Shown: positions 1 to 6,496 of the stretch, piece by piece
Layout: each line of letters starts with the position of its first letter
Position numbering within the stretch: the first letter of the stretch is position 1
From: MGR-bin208 sp043779285
GTDB lineage: Bacteria; Bacteroidota; Bacteroidia; Chitinophagales; Chitinophagaceae
Length of the DNA stretch: 6,919 bases
NCBI GenBank assembly: GCA_043779285.1
Contig: JAYWEL010000256.1
Coordinates: 1-6,919, forward strand
Direction of reading: 5' to 3'
The notes under the pieces: generated by a model
Databases searched by the model: none
What the model saw: the letters and a program-made list of their open reading frames with translations, nothing else
Told to the model about the DNA's origin: nothing
Translations under genes and position numbers: made by a program

Positions 1-289
1 AATGTACGTTTAAACAAATAAAAAAATAGCCACTACTCAACCTTTTTAATTGAATTCATTGGTTTTGGATTTTGCAAATGAGTACCTGCTAATTATTTCA
101 ATTAGAGAAAAAATGAATACGTAAGGATAGGAGAAAATAAGTAATCGAAAGGATTGGAGTTTGGCTTAAGTTTCAAAAACTTTCAATAATGATAAAGTAT
201 TATTTCTAAAAATTGACTTTACATTATAGTTAGAAGCGATAAATATACTATAAATATAATTTGTAAAAGAATCTGAAGTTATTTTTTAC
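1..289. other. AT-rich intergenic stretch with no supported gene
   Basis: No reading frame here stays open long enough, or looks enough like a protein, to call. The stretch is strongly AT-rich and carries only small AT-rich inverted repeats, for example AATAAT/ATTATT around 187-206, which are expected by chance at this composition. It lies beyond the terminator of the tRNA-Ser transcript. It could be the untranslated edge of a gene outside the window, but nothing shows this. Confidence 0.5.
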
Positions 290-323
290 AAAAAAAAACC
301 GCCTCACTTTATAAATGAGACGG
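290..323 (-). terminator. Rho-independent terminator after tRNA-Ser
   Basis: Read on the minus strand, CCGTCTCA (323-316) pairs over 8 bp, with one G-T pair, to TGAGGCGG (306-299) across a 9-base loop. A run of nine T (298-290) follows at once. This is the standard intrinsic terminator layout. It sits 16 bases past the 3' end of the tRNA and would end both the tRNA transcript and any read-through from tatD. Confidence 0.9.
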
Positions 324-338
324 CTTCTTTTGAATGTT

Positions 339-424
<86 letters not shown>

Positions 425-437
425 GTTTTTTGGACTG

Positions 438-469
438 CAAAAATAATGTAACACAACTTAGAGACCGAA
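438..469 (-). promoter_or_regulatory. Likely Bacteroidota-type promoter of tRNA-Ser
   Basis: On the minus strand an exact TAnnTTTG box (TATTTTTG, 445-438) lies in the gap between tatD and the tRNA. A three-of-four match to the -33 TTTG element (TTCG, 469-466) lies 20 bases upstream, inside the last codons of tatD. A start of transcription a few bases past the box would give a pre-tRNA leader of only about 8 bases. The match to the Bacteroidota consensus is visible; use of the promoter is inferred. Confidence 0.55.
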
Positions 470-1225
470 TAAATTTTGAGCATTTTGAGTAGTAATTTTT
501 GCAACGTCCTCCGTGGTAGTGCCCGTAATAGCAGAAAGCTTCTCTGCAATGTATTTTAAATATGCTGGTTGGTTTCTTTTGCCCCGAAATGGAACCGGCG
601 TCAAATAAGGTGAATCGGTCTCTAATACTACTCTTTTCAAACCAATTTCTTTAATCACCATATCCAATCCCGAATTTTTATAGGTGACAACACCGCCAAT
701 ACCCATATAAAAATTCAATGTTTCAATTTTCAGGGCCTGTTCTACAGTTCCTGAAAAACAATGAAAAACGCCTTTTAATTTTCCATTTTGCAGTTGCGAA
801 ACCATATCAATACATTCATCCAATGAGTTTCGGGAATGAATTGCTATGGGCAAATCATATTGTAATGCCCACTCAATTTGTCTTTTAAAAGCATCCATTT
901 GTTGCTCTTTAAAAGTCAAATCCCAGTAAAAATCCAGTCCAATTTCACCAATTGCTACAAATTCACCGGTTTCAAGATAATTAGAAACAAGTTTTAATTC
1001 TTCTTCAAAATTTTCTTTTACAGAGCAGGGATGTAAACCCATCATTGATTTGCAAAGCTCTTTATTCATCTTTTCAAGCTCAATCATACCAGCATGTGTG
1101 GCCGAATCAATTGCTGGCATCAGCATTTTTACTATCCCCATATCTTCAGCTGCTTGAATAATTTTCTCCATGTCATTTTCAAACTCTTCCAGGTAAATAT
1201 GACAATGTGTGTCTATGAATTGCAT
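458..1225 (-). CDS. tatD: TatD-family metal-dependent hydrolase (TatD DNase)
   Basis: This 255-residue protein is close to the usual TatD length of about 255-265. It is an amidohydrolase-fold TIM barrel with a two-metal site; family members are metal-dependent DNases or exonucleases, cytoplasmic and implicated in DNA repair or turnover. Visible motifs in order are DTHCH (D5, H7, H9), GLHP (63-66), GEIGLD (E94, D98), H130 in AIHSR, HCFSG (H155) and ETDSPYLTP (D204), then RGKRNQP (214-220). All expected metal ligands and the catalytic aspartate are present, so it should be active. The start is well placed, since the DTHCH motif normally begins a few residues in; there is no Shine-Dalgarno, as usual for this phylum. 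It diverges from the lipoprotein gene and lies upstream of tRNA-Ser. The true cellular substrate cannot be told from sequence. Confidence 0.93.
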   Translation of the reverse strand: MQFIDTHCHIYLEEFENDMEKIIQAAEDMGIVKMLMPAIDSATHAGMIELEKMNKELCKSMMGLHPCSVKENFEEELKLVSNYLETGEFVAIGEIGLDFYWDLTFKEQQMDAFKRQIEWALQYDLPIAIHSRNSLDECIDMVSQLQNGKLKGVFHCFSGTVEQALKIETLNFYMGIGGVVTYKNSGLDMVIKEIGLKRVVLETDSPYLTPVPFRGKRNQPAYLKYIAEKLSAITGTTTEDVAKITTQNAQNLFGL

Positions 1226-1339
1226 TATTTAATAATTAATTCAGGCAAATCTTAGCAAAAAAATTAAACTTTGGTTAAACTATTTTAAATAAAATCATTC
1301 TTATACTCGTTATCTGAATAAAATAATCAACACTTTTTT

Positions 1340-2290
1340 ATGAAACTATCAATCTATATAACCCGCCTGCTAATGGTGCTCTTTATATCAAGCACTTTTA
1401 TGCTTTCCTGTAAAAAAGAAAACTCCGGCACCAATAACCTGACACCCAGTCAAGAACAGGAATCTGTATCAAATTCTTCAGAAGCAGATGCGGAAGCGGA
1501 AATTATCTTCGATGGCATTTTTGATAACGTTATGGGTGTTAATAACGAAGTTGGTATGGAAGGCACCGGCATATTTGGTCAAAAAACAGAATTTGGTTCA
1601 GGCGAAACAGCTCGTACCGACTCTTTATATCCTACAACTCGATGCTTTAAAGTAACAATTACTCTTATTAGTCCGCCAAATAAATTTCCTTCAAAAATAG
1701 TAACTGATTTTGGAACTGCAGGTTGTAAAGGAAAGGATGGCCATGTACGCAAAGGCAAAATTATTACAACCTATACAAACCGGTTAATTTACCCTCAGGC
1801 TTCTGCTACGACCACTTTCGAAAACTTTAGTATTGATGAAATTAAAATAGTAGGAGTACACAAAATAACCAATACTAGTACTGCGAATATTCGTTCATTT
1901 AATGTACGGGTTGAATCTGCAAGAATTGATAAACCAAATAATAATTATACTGAATGGAACAGCACTAAGAACATCACACAAATAGAAGGATTGGGAACTC
2001 CTGAATTACCATTTGATGATATTTTTAAAATTGAGGGATATGCAAATGGTAAAGTAAAACATGGGAATAACATAGTTCTATATCGTTCTGAAATTGTTGA
2101 ACCCTTAATCAAAAAATTCAATTGCCGTTGGATCGTAAAAGGTAAAATAAAAACATGGAGAGCAACCAATAGTACAGCAACTACTCCAACTGATGCAGTT
2201 CTTGCAGTGCTGGATTTTGGTGATGGTTCTTGCGACAACAAGGCGACCTTGACTGTAAACGGTATAACTAAGCAAATAAGTTTGCACTAA
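1340..2290 (+). CDS. Predicted lipoprotein of unknown function
   Basis: This 316-residue protein starts with a lipoprotein signal: basic MKLSIYITR, a hydrophobic core to residue 20, then a lipobox-like MLSC with C24 as the likely lipidated cysteine, followed by KKENSG. Residues 35-55 are low-complexity and acidic, probably a tether. The remainder is rich in T, N and I and looks beta-stranded, with no membrane segment. Two related motifs stand out: DFGTAGC (123-129), followed by a Lys/Gly-rich GKDGHVRKGK, and DFGDGSC (292-298), followed by DNKATLTVNG. C102, C129, C262 and C298 are the only other cysteines. This pattern resembles a hypothetical lipoprotein family I recall from Bacteroidota; I know of no assigned function. 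It is probably anchored in an outer-membrane leaflet. It has no Shine-Dalgarno and stands alone, ending before a strong terminator. Confidence 0.85.
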   Translation: MKLSIYITRLLMVLFISSTFMLSCKKENSGTNNLTPSQEQESVSNSSEADAEAEIIFDGIFDNVMGVNNEVGMEGTGIFGQKTEFGSGETARTDSLYPTTRCFKVTITLISPPNKFPSKIVTDFGTAGCKGKDGHVRKGKIITTYTNRLIYPQASATTTFENFSIDEIKIVGVHKITNTSTANIRSFNVRVESARIDKPNNNYTEWNSTKNITQIEGLGTPELPFDDIFKIEGYANGKVKHGNNIVLYRSEIVEPLIKKFNCRWIVKGKIKTWRATNSTATTPTDAVLAVLDFGDGSCDNKATLTVNGITKQISLH

Positions 2291-2342
2291 ATAAAATATG
2301 TTATATCTTTAAAACAGTTTTCATAGGGTACGGATTAAAAAC

Positions 2343-2376
2343 GGGCCAGGGTTTCTACCCCGGCCCTATCCTTTTT
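2343..2376 (+). terminator. Strong terminator, probably bidirectional
   Basis: GGGCC-A-GGG (2343-2351) pairs with CCC-C-GGCCC (2358-2366) around a 6-base loop, with a single A/C mismatch. TATCCTTTTT follows on the plus strand, which would end the lipoprotein transcript. On the minus strand the same hairpin is followed by CGTTTTTAAT (five A at 2337-2341 on the plus strand), so it can also stop the convergent deacetylase transcript. It is the only GC-rich element in the 161-base gap. Confidence 0.85.
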
Positions 2377-2451
2377 AGCTCATTATCAAATCTTTATATT
2401 AATTTTCTCTATTAGTTATAGTCTTTTGTTATTTAACTAATTAACTAGGCT

Positions 2452-3081
2452 TCAATTAATCTTTTCAAATAAATATTTCTTTTCATGAAAATGTTGAAGA
2501 ATTTTAGGTAAAATTTCACTAACATTTTTGAGACATTTTTCACTATCATGAAAAACGACAATTGAACCAGGCTTTGAATTAATTAGTACGTTTTCCAAAG
2601 ATTGTTCTGCTGAATTTTTTTTGTCGAAATCACCGCTTAATACATCCCACATGATTATTCTTGCTCTCTTTACCCCCATTGCTTTGCTAACATTTTTTTT
2701 CTGAAAACCAGTCATTCTCCCATAAGGAGGTCTGAAAAGATCGGTATCAATAAATTGGGAAGCTTCTTTTATATTGTTCAGGTACATTGCATCATTTACA
2801 TTTTTTCCATTCAAATGATTATGTGTATGGTTACCAACCTGGTGGCCTTCATCCAAAATTCGACGATAAATAGCCGGATATTTTTGAACATTTTCACCAA
2901 CACAAAAAAAAGTTGCATGGGCACCCTGTTTTTTTAATTCATCCAACACGAAAACAGTAGCTTCAGGATCTGGGCCGTCATCAAAAGTCAGGTACAAAAC
3001 TTTTTCCTTTGTAGGAATATCCCATTCCATAGATGGAAATAATTTTTTAACCCAGAAAGGTGTTTTTACGAAATAAAACAT
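2452..3081 (-). CDS. Polysaccharide deacetylase (NodB / carbohydrate esterase 4)
   Basis: This is a 209-residue NodB-type deacetylase, which removes N- or O-acetyl groups from surface sugars such as peptidoglycan or chitin-like chains using a Zn-type metal. Numbering from the M at 3081, the five family motifs are intact: TFDDGP (32-37; D34 catalytic base, D35 metal), HTHNH (H85 and H89 metal), RPPYG (117-121), WDVLSGDF (145-152) and VFHDS (176-180; H178). A longer frame starts at 3105 (217 residues). I prefer 3081 because an exact TATCTTTG promoter box lies between the two ATGs and because homologues I recall begin near FYFVKTP. No clear cleavable signal peptide is seen; the N terminus (MFYFVKTPFWVKKLFP) is hydrophobic and basic, so a peripheral membrane or cytoplasmic site is possible. 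It diverges from gltX. The substrate is not predictable. Confidence 0.9.
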   Translation of the reverse strand: MFYFVKTPFWVKKLFPSMEWDIPTKEKVLYLTFDDGPDPEATVFVLDELKKQGAHATFFCVGENVQKYPAIYRRILDEGHQVGNHTHNHLNGKNVNDAMYLNNIKEASQFIDTDLFRPPYGRMTGFQKKNVSKAMGVKRARIIMWDVLSGDFDKKNSAEQSLENVLINSKPGSIVVFHDSEKCLKNVSEILPKILQHFHEKKYLFEKIN

Positions 3082-3087
3082 ACTACT

Positions 3088-3095
3088 CAAAGATA
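3088..3095 (-). promoter_or_regulatory. TATCTTTG -7 box of the deacetylase gene
   Basis: The minus strand reads TATCTTTG, an exact TAnnTTTG element, ending 6 bases before the ATG at 3081. Transcription would begin at or just before the start codon, giving an almost leaderless mRNA. It would also exclude the upstream ATG at 3105 from the transcript. I see no good -33 TTTG at the normal spacing. Confidence 0.5.
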
Positions 3096-3166
3096 GGAAA
3101 GCCATAGACTTTGGGGATTTAAATAATAATAAAACAATTGTAACATCACCACAATCAGCATTCTTT

Positions 3167-3174
3167 TATCTTTG
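3167..3174 (+). promoter_or_regulatory. TATCTTTG -7 box of gltX
   Basis: This is an exact TAnnTTTG element ending 5 bases before the gltX ATG, a layout that implies a leaderless or nearly leaderless mRNA. There is no Shine-Dalgarno in front of the gene. The nearest TTG upstream (3138-3140) is about 26 bases away, too far for a standard -33 element, so the upstream half is weak or different. Confidence 0.55.
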
Positions 3175-3179
3175 CAGTC

Positions 3180-4703
3180 ATGACTAAAAAAGTAAGAGTA
3201 CGATTTGCACCAAGTCCGACCGGTGGTTTGCATCTGGGTGGAGTAAGAACTGTTTTATACAATTATCTTTTTGCAAAACAACATGGCGGGGATTTTATTT
3301 TAAGAATAGAAGACACTGACCAGAGCCGTTATGTAGATGGTGCGGAAGAATATATTTATGATTGTCTCCATTGGTGTGGATTGATTCCTGATGAAAGTCC
3401 CAAGCACGGAGGTGAATTTGGACCCTATAGACAAAGTGAACGAAAAGCTATTTACAGACAATATGCTGAACAACTAATTTCTTCGGGACATGCTTATTAT
3501 GCATTTGACACAACCGAAGATTTGAATAAAATGCGAACCAATCTAAAAACAGATGAGAATCCTTCTCCTCAATATGATCAGTCCGTAAGAATGCAAATGC
3601 AAAATTCGTTGACACTTAGTTCTGAAGAAACGCAAAAATTATTGGATGTTAAAACCCCACATGTCATACGGATAAAGATGCCGGAATATGAAACTGTTTC
3701 TTTAACGGATATGATTAGAGGTGAAGTACATTTTGATAGCTTTTTAGTAGATGACAAGGTTTTATTAAAAGCGGATGGTATGCCAACCTATCATTTGGCG
3801 GTTGTTGTAGATGACTATCAAATGAAAATAACTCATGCTTTCCGGGGTGAAGAATGGTTGCCCAGTGCAGCAGTTCATATACTGTTATGGAAATATCTTG
3901 GATGGGAAAAAGATATGCCACAATGGGCTCACCTGCCATTGATTATGGGTCCTAACGGGAAACTGAGTAAACGAGATGGCCTTAAATATGGTTTTCCGGT
4001 TTTTGCTATGAACTGGACTGATCCTAAATCAAAAGAATTGGTTGAGGGTTTCCGTGAAAAAGGATTTTTACCGCAAGCATTTCTCAATTTATTGGCCATG
4101 CTTGGATGGAATGATGGGACGGAACAGGAAGTATTTTCAAAGCAGGAATTAGTGGAAAAATTTTCTATTGACCGGGTTCATAAAGCCGGAGCCCAATTTG
4201 ATTATGATAAAGCTAAATGGTATAACCATGAGTGGATAAAAAAAACGAATGAAGAAAATTTACTTCTTCCAGTAAAAGAAAGATTGAATGAAAAAGGAAT
4301 TGAAACACCAGATGCTATTTTACTAAAAAAAGTAATCGGACTTGTTAAAGATCGCTGTACACTTTTACCTGATTTTTACGATCAGTCTATTTTCTTTTTC
4401 AAGGCACCAATTGAGATTGATACTGTTTCTATTCTTCCAAAATGGAATGAACAAAAAATGCAATTCTTTGCAGAATTGGTAAGAACACTTAAACTAACAA
4501 CATGCTGGAATGCAATGAATGCCGAAAATGCGTTGAAAGAAATTGCGGCAGCACATATGCTAAAACCCGGCGAACTAATGCTACCCTTGCGCATCATGCT
4601 TGTAGGTGGAAAATTCGGGCCAGGTGTTTTTGATATCGCCGAATTGATCGGGAAAGATGAAACCATTAAACGGATTGAATACAGTTTAGGATTATTACAA
4701 TAA
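3180..4703 (+). CDS. gltX: Glutamyl-tRNA synthetase
   Basis: This 507-residue class I synthetase charges tRNA-Glu with glutamate in the cytoplasm and is essential for translation. The Rossmann catalytic core begins at once with RFAPSPTGGLHLGG (HIGH-type motif HLGG, 18-21). RIEDTDQSR (42-50) follows, then GPYRQSER (81-88), the FRGEEWLPS glutamate-binding segment (221-229) and the KMSKS-type loop KLSKR (261-265). A helical anticodon-binding region fills the C-terminal third, with LNLLAMLGWN (302-311) at its border. The zinc-ligand cysteines found in the E. coli enzyme are absent (HAYYAFDT at 104-111), so it is the zinc-free type. The length fits a complete bacterial enzyme. The start is fixed by the motif lying near the N terminus. 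It is transcribed alone and converges on the aldo/keto reductase gene with no clear terminator between. Confidence 0.97.
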   Translation: MTKKVRVRFAPSPTGGLHLGGVRTVLYNYLFAKQHGGDFILRIEDTDQSRYVDGAEEYIYDCLHWCGLIPDESPKHGGEFGPYRQSERKAIYRQYAEQLISSGHAYYAFDTTEDLNKMRTNLKTDENPSPQYDQSVRMQMQNSLTLSSEETQKLLDVKTPHVIRIKMPEYETVSLTDMIRGEVHFDSFLVDDKVLLKADGMPTYHLAVVVDDYQMKITHAFRGEEWLPSAAVHILLWKYLGWEKDMPQWAHLPLIMGPNGKLSKRDGLKYGFPVFAMNWTDPKSKELVEGFREKGFLPQAFLNLLAMLGWNDGTEQEVFSKQELVEKFSIDRVHKAGAQFDYDKAKWYNHEWIKKTNEENLLLPVKERLNEKGIETPDAILLKKVIGLVKDRCTLLPDFYDQSIFFFKAPIEIDTVSILPKWNEQKMQFFAELVRTLKLTTCWNAMNAENALKEIAAAHMLKPGELMLPLRIMLVGGKFGPGVFDIAELIGKDETIKRIEYSLGLLQ

Positions 4704-4757
4704 ACCGAAATGGTTCAGCGATGGATTAAAAGAATGAAGAAACTATTTTACGGTTAA

Positions 4758-5798
4758 CTATCCTTGCTGCTGTATCAATTTCATTACTTCTATAAAAGCT
4801 CCATTACCCAATTTTTCAATCAGCATTTTATCTTCCGGTTTTAATTGAAACAATCCGGTTGTATTCTGTTCCACCTGTTTTGCAGTCCGTATTCCCGGAA
4901 TAATGGTCGACACTTCCGGGTAACTGAGTATATAACTTAATGCCAACTGGGTTTTTGTACAATCATAATTTTTGCACAAATCCCATACAGGCTGTAAAGC
5001 CAGGTTGGCGGCTCCTATTACTTCCCGGGTCAACCTGTTTTTCCGGTGATCGTTGCTTGAAAAAGATACAGCTTTATCAAACTTACCTGTCAATAATCCA
5101 AATTGCAAAGGCATTCTTGCAATAATGCCATATCCTTTTTCAGCAGCTTCCGGTAAAATATCCAATGCTTTTTGATTCAGCAGGTTTAGTACCAATTGAA
5201 ATCCCCGTCCGACCTGGTCATCCCCGTCCGTACCGGCACGGGCGGGCGGGCGGGCGTTTCCCCAATTATTGGCTATAAGAAAATCAGCTTCCGGCAATGG
5301 ATCAAATGTATTTAACGATAATCCCCAGTACCGGATTTTACCCTGCTGTTCTAACAATTGCATCGCTTCGATACATTCTCCCTGTTGCAGATGACTAAGT
5401 CTGGCTGTATGTAATTGGTAATAATCAATATGGTTCCTTTTTAATCTTTGAAGGCTTTCTTCACAGGCTTTCAGCATATACTCTTTAGAATAATCGACCG
5501 TAAACTGGTCGTTTCTCGAAACATTACCCACTTTGGTAGCAATGATAATATCCTTGCGGTCAGCAATTGTTTTCCCAATCAGGTATTCCGAATGACCTAA
5601 TCCATAAATATCGGCCGTATCAAAAAAATTAATTCCTGCGTCCAGCGATGCATGAATGGCTTTTATTGATACAGTATCATCTGAATCGCCCCAGCCGATA
5701 GACGTATTACCAATCATGGCTCCGCCGCCAATGGCCCAGGCACCAAAGCCAATTTCACTAACCAGTAAATCAGTATTCCCAAATTTTCTGTATTGCAT
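4758..5798 (-). CDS. Aldo/keto reductase with in-frame GC-rich insert
   Basis: This 346-residue enzyme is an NAD(P)H-dependent aldo/keto reductase, a cytoplasmic TIM barrel that reduces aldehydes or ketones. The catalytic tetrad is complete: D60 and Y65 in FFDTADIYG, K89 in ATKVG, and H130 in YYQLH. The cofactor-binding C-terminal half shows GIIARMPLQFGLLTG (224-238) and STIIPGIRT (297-305). The start MQYRKFGNTDL is typical of the family. The feature that differs is residues 181-197, NARPPARAG followed by TDGDDQVG, placed between NNWG and the conserved RGFQLVLN. This segment is encoded by unusually GC-rich DNA; without it the length would be about 329, normal for the family. The insert would fall in a surface loop before a conserved strand, so activity may survive. 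The substrate is unknown. The gene stands alone on its strand. Confidence 0.92.
   Translation of the reverse strand: MQYRKFGNTDLLVSEIGFGAWAIGGGAMIGNTSIGWGDSDDTVSIKAIHASLDAGINFFDTADIYGLGHSEYLIGKTIADRKDIIIATKVGNVSRNDQFTVDYSKEYMLKACEESLQRLKRNHIDYYQLHTARLSHLQQGECIEAMQLLEQQGKIRYWGLSLNTFDPLPEADFLIANNWGNARPPARAGTDGDDQVGRGFQLVLNLLNQKALDILPEAAEKGYGIIARMPLQFGLLTGKFDKAVSFSSNDHRKNRLTREVIGAANLALQPVWDLCKNYDCTKTQLALSYILSYPEVSTIIPGIRTAKQVEQNTTGLFQLKPEDKMLIEKLGNGAFIEVMKLIQQQG
5201..5258. repeat. GC-rich palindromic insert inside the aldo/keto reductase gene
   Basis: The stretch is far richer in GC than the gene around it. On the plus strand CCCGTCCGT (5223-5231) pairs with ACGGGCGGG (5238-5246) over 9 bp (one G-T pair) around loop ACCGGC. 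A GGGC unit is repeated four times at 5240-5255. An 11-base direct repeat, ATCCCCGTCCG, occurs at 5201-5211 and 5220-5230. The net effect is an in-frame addition of about 17 codons. The structure resembles small palindromic repeat elements that insert in protein genes, such as the Rickettsia palindromic elements; that relation is by analogy only. Confidence 0.65.
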
Positions 5799-5832
5799 GC
5801 TGCAATTTACGAAGCTGTTCCCTAAAGAAATG

Positions 5833-5840
5833 TATTTTTG
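5833..5840 (+). promoter_or_regulatory. TAnnTTTG -7 box upstream of the B12-binding subunit gene
   Basis: TATTTTTG matches the Bacteroidota -7 consensus exactly and lies 18 bases before the ATG at 5859, within the 60-base gap between this gene and the divergent aldo/keto reductase. Transcription from it would give a leader of roughly 12 bases. The only -33 candidate is a loose TTTA (5806-5809), 23 bases upstream of the box. It would drive the three-gene plus-strand cluster. Confidence 0.45.
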
Positions 5841-5858
5841 AAGATATAAGAATGAAGT

Positions 5859-6266
5859 ATGAACAGACCTGTTAGAGTTTTAGTTGCCAAATGTGGATTA
5901 GACGGGCATGACCGGGGTGCAAAAGTTATTGCCACTGCTTTGCGGGATGCCGGCATGGAAGTAATTTATACCGGCTTAAGACAAACACCTGAAATGGTTG
6001 TCAATGCAGCGTTGCAGGAAGATGTTGATGCGATTGGTATCAGTATACTTTCCGGTGCACATAATACTGTGTTTCCTAAAATAATTGCGTTGATGAAACA
6101 AAAAGAAATGGATGACGTACTTCTCACCGGTGGTGGTATAATTCCTGAAGATGATATGAAAACATTAAATGAAATGGGTGTAGGAAAATTATTTGCACCG
6201 GGTACACCAACATCTGAAATAGCAGATTATATAAAAGGATGGGTAAAAGAGAATAGAAATTTTTAA
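5859..6266 (+). CDS. Stand-alone cobalamin-binding subunit of an acyl-CoA mutase
   Basis: This 135-residue protein is a complete B12-binding domain like the C-terminal part of methylmalonyl-CoA mutase. It carries the base-off B12 signature: LDGHDRG (14-20, with H17 as the lower cobalt ligand), SILSG (62-66) and LLTGGGIIPEDD (88-99), followed by FAPGT (112-116). As a separate small protein it should partner a catalytic large subunit, as in isobutyryl-CoA mutase, 2-hydroxyisobutyryl-CoA mutase or split methylmalonyl-CoA mutases, which rearrange acyl-CoA carbon skeletons. No large subunit lies in this window. The start is supported by the short run before the RVLVAKCGLDGHD core. The next gene begins one base after its stop, which suggests translational coupling. 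The exact substrate cannot be assigned from the B12 domain alone. Confidence 0.9.
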   Translation: MNRPVRVLVAKCGLDGHDRGAKVIATALRDAGMEVIYTGLRQTPEMVVNAALQEDVDAIGISILSGAHNTVFPKIIALMKQKEMDDVLLTGGGIIPEDDMKTLNEMGVGKLFAPGTPTSEIADYIKGWVKENRNF

Positions 6267-6267
6267 T

Positions 6268-6465
6268 ATGTCCAAAAAATATTTTTCTTTCACAACTGAC
6301 ATTGATGAGATTAAAACTCATATTGAAAAATTATTTGAAAAGATTGACTTTCAAATTCAGTTACATGAAGCATTTGTTAATCAACAAAAAGAAGTTCATT
6401 TTTCAAATAAAAATCATGATTTGTTTGAGACAAATGACTTAGAAAATAAATTTTCAGCTTCATAA
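6268..6465 (+). CDS. Small hypothetical protein, 65 residues
   Basis: I do not recognise this protein. It starts one base after the stop of the B12-binding subunit gene and ends 31 bases before the enoyl-CoA hydratase gene, so it sits inside the presumed operon. It has no signal peptide, membrane segment or cysteine. Residues 11-45 (DIDEIKTHIEK onward) look like amphipathic helix with mixed charge, ending in QQKEVHF. The tail (46-65) is polar and acidic and probably disordered. It is AT-rich like its neighbours. The tight spacing argues for a real gene rather than a chance frame. A helper or linker role for the mutase or hydratase is a guess from position only. Confidence 0.6.
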   Translation: MSKKYFSFTTDIDEIKTHIEKLFEKIDFQIQLHEAFVNQQKEVHFSNKNHDLFETNDLENKFSAS

Positions 6466-6496
6466 TTTTTATTATCAGGACTATAATATAAATAAA

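Noticed and set aside
170..206. Short inverted repeats AAGTTT-CAA-AAACTT and AATAAT/ATTATT
   Set aside because: Six-base AT stems are expected by chance in DNA of this composition and have no associated feature.
1226..1339. Promoters for tatD and the divergent lipoprotein gene in their shared 114-base gap
   Set aside because: Only loose matches are present (AAGATTTG on minus; TATACTCG and TTTG at bad spacing on plus), too weak to call.
3715..4666. Minus-strand frames inside gltX (74 and 94 residues)
   Set aside because: They are antisense to a well-conserved essential gene and lack any motif or start signal.
4710..4757. A 15-codon frame (MVQRWIKRMKKLFYG) between gltX and the aldo/keto reductase
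   Set aside because: It is too short, has no start signal, and frames of this length are common by chance.
4700..4757. Possible terminator between gltX and the convergent reductase (AACC/GGTT and AACCG/CGGTT pairings)
   Set aside because: The stems are only 4-5 bp and no T-run follows on either strand.
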